A DNA stretch of 64,000 bases. Origin: Quillaja saponaria (taxonomy: Eukaryota; Streptophyta; Magnoliopsida; Fabales; Quillajaceae). Location: contig CM055610.1 of NCBI GenBank assembly GCA_029379385.1, forward strand, positions 20,485,422-20,549,421, read 5' to 3'. The notes below the pieces were generated by a model, which saw nothing but the letters and a program-made list of their open reading frames with translations, had not been told where the DNA came from and searched no databases. How positions within the stretch are numbered: the stretch's first letter is position 1; every line of letters begins with the position of its first letter. Both the position numbers and the translations under genes were made by a program. Positions 57,331 through 64,000 of this stretch are shown piece after piece.

Positions 57331-58397
57331 AGTATAAATCTGTCTTTACCTTAAAGAAACGTGAGCATACAATGTAGATAACATTGAAGAGAACAAGCAA
57401 AGCGACAGATCATAAATAGTACAATTGCAGAAGTGGTCCACAAAAAGATGACGCACTCCATATGGTTTTGGAGAGACCGTAATTATACTAGCAAATTTTC
57501 TCACATCCCATGTATTCCAAAATCCTTGAATCCCAACGAATATATGACTGTTTCTCGTTGGTTATCATCCACCTGATAACTCACCAAAAACAATGGTGTC
57601 ATTTGTCTTTTGTCTTGACTTCTTTTTCCCTCTCACTCCATTATAACTACGTACACAAATGTCTTAAACTATTCTTGTACACAAATTTAAAGAATACACC
57701 AAGACACAATCCTTTTGTCATTTTGTTAATGCACAGATCCTCGGAATGTGGTGGGAGTATAAAGGAAAAAGAAAACATAACATAATTCAATAGAGGTCAT
57801 CAGTCATTATACTCATTCGTATATTTTAATTGACCTAATAATTAAGAAAATATATCTCTTTCTTAATAACTTTCTGAGTTAGATACTTAAAACCTCTTCA
57901 TAGATCAATTTTAGTCATTCTCACTCTAGCTTTGTTTTAAGAATAGGATTTGTGAGAATTCATGTATCATGGTATTAAGTACTAGAAGGAAGACATCTAT
58001 CGAGACCAACTCGAAAGATTAAGTAGAGTGGAGTATATCATAATCAAGAGACATTAAATGTGTTTCCATGATATAATATTGTAAAATATATATGAACCAC
58101 TTGACATATATAATTGAAGTGATACATACTAATTACTGAAATATTAACTTACTCTATTGATAATTAACACTACAACTAGAAACTCCTGAGGAAGAACTCT
58201 AATTTGCAATGTAAAAAAGTAGCTATAGTTAGCTAGCTAGCATATCATATATATATAATAAAAAAGATATAGGAACTAAATGTATAGAAGACTCTGCGTG
58301 TCTCATAATATATAACTTAAAATTCATGGAATCAAAAACCAGAAGATGGAGCCGGTATTAGCTAGTTTCATTGATAGCTAGTTTCAACTTGGAGTGA

Positions 58398-60317
58398 TTA
58401 TTTGGAAGAAAGTAGCCACTTGGTGAAGTTTTGGAGTGTAGCTTCGTCTGCCCTGTAGTAATTTTGTGTGAATTTGAGCAAATCCAACCATGTGAAATCT
58501 GGGTAGTTTTTTGTTCCATCGCTGCTCACAAGATCCTCTGGGGGCCTCAACACTTTGTCTTCCCTAGGACACAGAAAGAATGCCAGAGACCTCCTGTCCT
58601 TGTACTTATTCACCACTGCCCTATGTAAGCAACTTTTGTATCTTCCATTTGACAATGCCTACACAGAACAAATCCAACGAAACCAACAAAAATAATATCA
58701 AAGACAAACACACTATTTTGTACCTTCATATGTATTGTACATGTAAATAGAATACATGGGTGTATTATAAAATATATAAATATGCATGTCCTGACATGAA
58801 AGGTAATTTGTCACCATTGGGTTTCAAATTGTTGCTACAGTTCTTCTTTTTCTTTATCAATCAATTTCAAGCTAGCTAATGGACAAAAGTCTGTGACATT
58901 CCTCTGATTATGACCTTAATTATTATTTTGATTTCCCTCAAATATCAACATATTGCAACTTATTAAGGTTTTATACAATTGTTTATAGAAAATAAATCTA
59001 ACCATGAAAGTGTCAAACAAGCTCAAATTAACACTATCTAAAAAAGGCGTGCATGTATGCAAATTGCTGATAAAAAATGGCATTAAGCCTCCCTTCTCTA
59101 GCTATTATGTCAAAGTTTATGCATGCTACATGATGTCATTCATGTTTTTAGTATAAATCTTCTAAGACTCAAATTAATGTATATATGCAAAAGAACTTGT
59201 ACTTAATTAGTAGCCATATGTGATTCTTGATGATGATAAAATTGGTGGAGTGCATGAGTGGTCGATGGATGAACTAACTAGCTTTGACATTTTATATAGT
59301 TAACTAAATTTTTTAGTGTTCAACCTGCATAAAATTAATTAAGAATAGCCTACCGTGAATGTATCACCAATGTTAATGACAAGAGCATCAGAACGTGGTC
59401 GAACAGTTTGCCATTTGTTGTTGGCAAATACTTCAAGCCCTCCAACTTGATCTTGGTGAAGAATGGTTAAGGAGGTCGGGTCACAATGAGGTCCAGTTCC
59501 TAGTGCAAGACTTGGCTCCTGGCAAGATGGATAGTAGTTGCATCTCATAATGGAGCAACCATCTTCAAAAAATTCTCTGTAATGCAACCGGTCCACGCCT
59601 AAGCTCAATGCTAATAGCTCCATTATCTTCAAAGATAACTCCTTCATCGCTTCACAATATTTCTGATAGACCACTCTAAAACAGTGAAGCACTTTGATTA
59701 GTAAGTACTATACATATATAATATTACACAAGTAAGAAAATTCACCATAAATAACCAGGTCTTACATACCCAGTTGCTTTAAATTCTTCTCCTAAGGTTG
59801 ATTTGAAGTAGTTTGTGACAACAGGCTCTGACTTATTGTCAATGAAGGGAAAAGAGAAGGTCTCCTTCCAAGGCAGTTTTGATGAAAAACGGTCAGCATG
59901 GGCACCGGAATAGCCCCACATTGTTCCGGGTGTCCTTTTAGCCCTTAATTTCTGGGTCATTGGAAGCTTAAACAAAGCTTCCATATGATCATGGGCGGAT
60001 CTAATGAGGCTCGAATCTATCCCGTGATTGATAACTTGGAAGAAGCCGTGGGTCAAGCAGGCTGCTCTAATGAGATTAGCAGCATACTCTGGTGCCTCTT
60101 CATCTCCTCTAATGAAGCCTTCAAGATCAACAAGTGGCGTATTGAGCTCTTCTTGGGCGGGGACTAAGTCTTCTTTGGGCCAAATGAAATGCATTGGCAC
60201 ATTGGATTGTTTCTGAAGTAATGTCATGTCAAAGACAGAACCTCCATTGTCTTTATGCTTTTCTTGGAGACTTTGAGGAGGGGGCAAAAGGCAAGTGGAG
60301 GCAACAATTGATTCCAT
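58398..60317 (-). CDS. GA20ox: Gibberellin 20-oxidase, 3 exons
   Basis: Exons 60317-59770, 59675-59354 and 58658-58398 join in frame (GT-AG) to give 376 residues, the usual GA20ox length and three-exon layout. Visible marks are LPWKETFSF at 148-156 (GA20ox signature), NYYPSCQEP near 229-237 (usually NYYPPCQKP), Fe(II) ligands H246-x-D248 in GPHCDP with H302 in LHRAVVN, and the 2-oxoglutarate residues R312 and S314 in RRSLAFF. GA20ox is a cytosolic 2-oxoglutarate dioxygenase that oxidises C-20 of GA12/GA53 in successive steps to GA9/GA20, the flux-controlling step before bioactive gibberellins. The start is the first Met, 80 bases below a TATA box. No lesion is seen. A degraded sister gene lies about 7 kb away in the same orientation, so the pair arose by tandem duplication. 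Confidence 0.92.
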
Positions 60318-60392
60318 TATGGCTAGCTAGCTTGTTACTTGTAAGAACACACACAAGTAGTAAGGATGTGAGTGTAGGCCAAAATTATGGCA

Positions 60393-60402
60393 GTATTTAT
60401 AG
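60393..60402 (-). promoter_or_regulatory. TATA box of the GA20ox gene
   Basis: CTATAAATAC on the minus strand, about 76-85 bases upstream of the ATG, in good plant TATA context. Confidence 0.6.
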
Positions 60403-61978
60403 AGTTCAATTAGGGCCAGTATGGTATTATCACTAACAATAATAAAAATAGATTAAAAGTGAGTTATATTTTATAATATAAAAACTTCAATTGTATATTT
60501 GTATCAAGTACATACCTAGGACAAGAGTGGAATATATTAAAGCATAATCTACTTTTAAAAACAATCGGTAGTCTGTTTCAAAAAGCACCCTCTTAAAATA
60601 AAAATATTTATTTAAAAAAAAAAGAAAAAAAAGAGAAGAAGCAATAAGTATGTAGTGATAATTTTATCAAATATTAAGTAATTAAGTAGAAACAATTAAT
60701 ATCAAACTGGCCCTTAAAATGTTTAGTTGCTTGTTAGAAAATAAAAACAATTTGCACCAAACGTGCCACAAGTGAAGAGCTTCAAAGACATTAATATTGC
60801 CGCTTTCAATTTTTTAAGTATATGTTACGCAAATAAATGTGCTTCCTGTATGTTTGACCGCATGCATAAATCTTTTGAATGTTGCTATCTGCACACTGAC
60901 AATTTTCATATTTTCATACTTATTCGTCGTGGTAACAATAATTATAAATAAATAATAAAATTAAAAAAATTATTAATTATTATTAACAAAAAATAATAAT
61001 TTATTAATTATGATTCAAGTTATTCTATTTTACAACTTATATACTGAAAATAAATAATGGGTAATCCCTCACATTATAGAGGAGATTGGAGATCAATAAA
61101 ATTCTTTACATGTAAGCAGAATTCATAAATGATTACAATTTCATTGAGTTTAAACTCAATATCTTTGTCACTTGAATCAGCTGGTTGATTATAAAAAATA
61201 AAAAATAAAAATTAATATGTTAATCTAAGAGATTACTGAAACACTAAATTAAAATTAATTAAGAAAAATAAAATAACGGAGGAGCCGGCCGCCTCACATT
61301 ATTATAACGCGTCGTCAAAAAAGAAAGAGCGTTGAATTTGTTGAAGAGCAGTCATAAATTGATGAACATGCAACAAATTACATTTGATTGTATATTTTAG
61401 AGTAACTGAAGAAGCAACATACATACACAAAGTACGAGATTATAGATCAGAAGAGTTATTTTGCACAAACTTCATTAATTATACAAATATTATTTAGAGA
61501 GGGTTGAGTTTTAGAATTTATATTTAAAAGAGAAGAGTTATCTTTTCATTGATGAAATCCAATTATATTTTTTGTAAATTAATAATATTCTTTTTTTTCC
61601 AAACTCACATCACATCACATACATATATTATGTATAAAATCAAATCCCTTAAATTGGGAAAAATCCAATCAAAAGGAATGTCCTGATACAATTTACTGAA
61701 TGCCTCACCAAGAGAGAATAGCTCACAGGGATCAAAGGGTAGCTAATTTCTTGCCCACATTACATGCATGGGTATATAGATTACAAGATTTACTTTACAC
61801 CACCGTTTCACATTATGCACTTGTATTTTAGTGTTATGTCATTCACTTTATGACTACTAAATTTACAACAATTTCACTTTTATGGTCTCCTGAAAATATT
61901 CAAATCCAGAACACAAATCTCTTTGACCACTAAATCAGCTATTGGAGTTGATCATTTACCATAATTAGTAAGAATTTA
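60403..61978. other. AT-rich intergenic region
   Basis: No gene or clear repeat boundaries, only A-rich and AT-rich low-complexity sequence upstream of GA20ox. The promoter of that gene lies at its left end. Confidence 0.5.
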
Positions 61979-62158
61979 TCTAACAAGTATCTAAATAATA
62001 CTTGTTAAGCTTCTATCAATAGATTGTAATATGTATTACGGTAGTTGATCATAATTTTTGTGTCATTTATTACATAAATTACTACTTGTAGAAAGTTTCA
62101 ATTTCTAATGACTATATTTATTATAACTTAACAAGTGCCTTTTAGATACTCGTTATAA
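61979..62158. mobile_element. Small MITE-like element with about 30-bp inverted repeats
   Basis: The left arm, TAACAAGTATCTAAATAATA plus CTTGTTAAG (61981-62009), pairs with the right arm (about 62127-62155), which reads on the reverse strand TAACGAGTATCTAAAAGGCA plus CTTGTTAAG. The core is about 120 bases with no coding capacity. The target duplication is unclear. Confidence 0.6.
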
Positions 62159-62227
62159 AAACCCAATTAATAATATCTAAGTAACTTAAAGAGCTCTTTG
62201 ATCATTTACCTTAATTAATAATATCTA

Positions 62228-63610
62228 GGCTAAATTATATTTTTGGTCCTTCTAATTTGACTCATATATCACTTTGGTCCCTATCATTTACTCTGTTGCA
62301 ATTGAGTTCTCATAAATATAAAATATTACCAATTAGATCCCTATTGTCACCTTCTATTAGTATTAACATAGACAAAAGTGACATTAACTAATAGTTACCA
62401 TGGAACACATAAAAAATTGACACTTGTCATTACAAAAAAATTATAAAAATATGTAAATAAAATCTCAAATTTTTAGGAAAAAATAAATTAAAACAAAAAG
62501 AATAAAAATTTAAAATAGTAAATTATGTTTGTTTATATTTTTTCCTTCTTCTTCGACGACTTTAATTTCACTGCAAAACTTCACAACCACCACCATGATT
62601 GAACTAACTTAAACCATCACCCACCACAACCCAGTCTCTATATCCAATAAATTCAAAGAAAATCTAGATCTACACCTAAGACCATAACAAATGTGGAGAA
62701 AATTTCAAAATCCACCAATTACAAATTCTCCTATATAAGGCGATTCGATTCCATTATGGTGGCCATGAAGAAAACGTTAGTTTTCGATCAAATTCCACCA
62801 CCCAAATAAAGATATATGGGTATGCATCAAAACCAAGGAAAGTGACTACTAAATATGACTTTACCTGCTAGGACCTTTGTGGTCCAGCGGCATTTCCCCC
62901 TTCCCACTAAAAATAAAAATAAAATGAAAATATATGACTTTACCCACAAGATTATGAATTTTTTTCAAATTTTCTTTTTTTGCAATAAATTAATTAGAAT
63001 TGGCCAATCCATTCCGTGAGTCAATTTTTCACAAAGATTTGAATTTGATTTTTTGATTAGTGTCTCAATTTTTTTTTTCAAAAAATTGACACTCACTAAA
63101 ATCTCAGAATTCTAGTACCGCGGCCGAAGAAAAATGAAGGTCTGGTAGGTAGAAGAAATATGCCCGAAACATGTTTAGTGCAAGATCCAAGAAAGAGAGG
63201 AATGATGACCCTCTTGAAGAATATGAGAGGTTGGTGGACGTGGGTAGTTGAACAGGGAAAAAATGAATTTATAGGAGTTTCTAGTATACAGTTTGGATTT
63301 TGATGAGAGAGAAAGTAGGGAGACAGGGTTGAGGGTTAAGAATTTTCTTTTAATTTTTATAATATTTAAAATAACTTTTTTATTTACAGATGAAACTTAA
63401 ATTTTTTATTTATTTATATTTTTATCTAATTTTTTGCAATGCCACGTGTTAATTTTTTATTTACCCTCCATGTTATATTGGTCCATGTCACTTCCATCAA
63501 TTTTTCCACTAAGTGAAGGTGATAGCAAGAACTTAATTTCAACAAAATAAATAATAGGAACTAAAATAAAATTTGGATCAAATTATAAAGGTCAAAGATA
63601 TAATTTTGTC
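62228..63610. mobile_element. MULE-type non-autonomous element (1.4 kb), long terminal inverted repeats
   Basis: An exact 9-bp duplication TAATATCTA flanks the element (62219-62227 and 63611-63619). The left end starts GGCTAAATTATATTTTTGG and the right end, on the reverse strand, GACAAAATTATATCTTTGAC. The similarity continues inward for about 200 bases (GGTCCCTATCATTTACTCTGTTG versus its diverged partner, then a CACGTGGCA/ACACTTGTCA region). A 9-bp target and long inverted repeats are the MULE hallmarks. The interior (62530-63340) is not recognisably coding. Confidence 0.82.
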
Positions 63611-63619
63611 TAATATCTA

Positions 63620-64000
63620 ATTAGTAAATTAAAGAGCTCGTTTTTATCTAAAATACTCCTTTTGACTAATGAGGAAGAGTAATGAAGAACTAGAGATCAG
63701 TAGCGTTGGGGGAGAGAAAATGGGGAGGCCGGCTACCTAAAATATTATTAATTTCATATGTTGTTTTAAGTGTTAAATGAAAATTATATGGTTTACAAAT
63801 CAAGCTAATATTTGATCCTTCTCATAACATCCAAGAAAATATTATGGCCCAATGATATGTCCTCAACTTCATTAAAAACAGGCCTAGACAACAACAAATT
63901 ATAGGATGACCCAATCGGTCTGGGAATTGAGAGCCCAAAAGGTATAGAATATAGGCCAACATTTTCAAAAATGTTTTATATTTACACATTTGTAATGGCT
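63620..64000. other. Intergenic sequence at the window edge
   Basis: No feature is recognised. A gene beyond the right edge cannot be excluded. Confidence 0.5.

Noticed and set aside
57510..57785. 91-codon plus-strand frame
   Set aside because: Low-complexity composition, no family signal, and no promoter or splice support.
1..64000. tRNA, rRNA genes, CRISPR arrays, bacterial operons or prophage
   Set aside because: No tRNA-like A/B box pair with a cloverleaf, no rRNA segment and no regularly spaced short repeats were seen. Gene structure is eukaryotic throughout.

Overview
The window comes from a flowering-plant nuclear genome, most likely a eudicot. The evidence is AT-rich sequence, GT-AG introns in every confident gene, plant-only families (STAY-GREEN-LIKE, wall-associated kinases, gibberellin 20-oxidase, TOM1-like/TOL) and plant-type hAT, Copia, MULE and MITE insertions. 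I cannot name the species from sequence alone.

Layout. (1) 1-22.6 kb is ordinary gene space: a four-exon 2-oxoglutarate/Fe(II) dioxygenase (1314-2745, minus), a TOM1-like ubiquitin-sorting adaptor with nine coding exons and a leader intron (coding 6090-13632, plus), a small unknown basic ORF (16129-16335, minus), a five-exon SGRL magnesium dechelatase (17725-19948, minus) and a single-exon candidate secreted-peptide precursor (22303-22527, plus). (2) 23.2-54.5 kb is a tandem array of wall-associated-kinase-like (WAKL) genes, all on the minus strand and apparently all broken. I label the copies A to F. A is internally deleted. B is split by a 5.9-kb hAT transposon that replaced about 1.1 kb of the gene. 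C is split by a Copia retrotransposon that itself carries a nested LTR element, and its 5' end is fused to a piece of an A-type gene. D is complete except for one extra base in exon 1. E consists of two small fragments. F has an ectodomain exon but no kinase. (3) 50.4-60.4 kb holds two GA20-oxidase genes on the minus strand. The one at 58398-60317 looks intact and the one near 50597-51970 is a pseudogene with an exon-1 deletion. (4) 60.4-64 kb is gene-free and carries a small inverted-repeat element and a 1.4-kb MULE-type element with a 9-bp target duplication.

No operon-like cooperation is expected. The intact genes have independent roles: ubiquitinated-cargo sorting, chlorophyll a Mg removal, GA biosynthesis and an undefined 2-ODD reaction. 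The main interest is structural: how insertion, deletion and unequal exchange have dismantled a receptor-kinase cluster. Beyond that there is a short secreted-peptide candidate and a conserved short tail that intron retention would add to WAKL ectodomains. I see no wholly new biological system that the sequence alone would support. No tRNA, rRNA or CRISPR array was recognised. Splice sites were placed by reading frame, GT/AG and family alignment from memory, not by transcripts.
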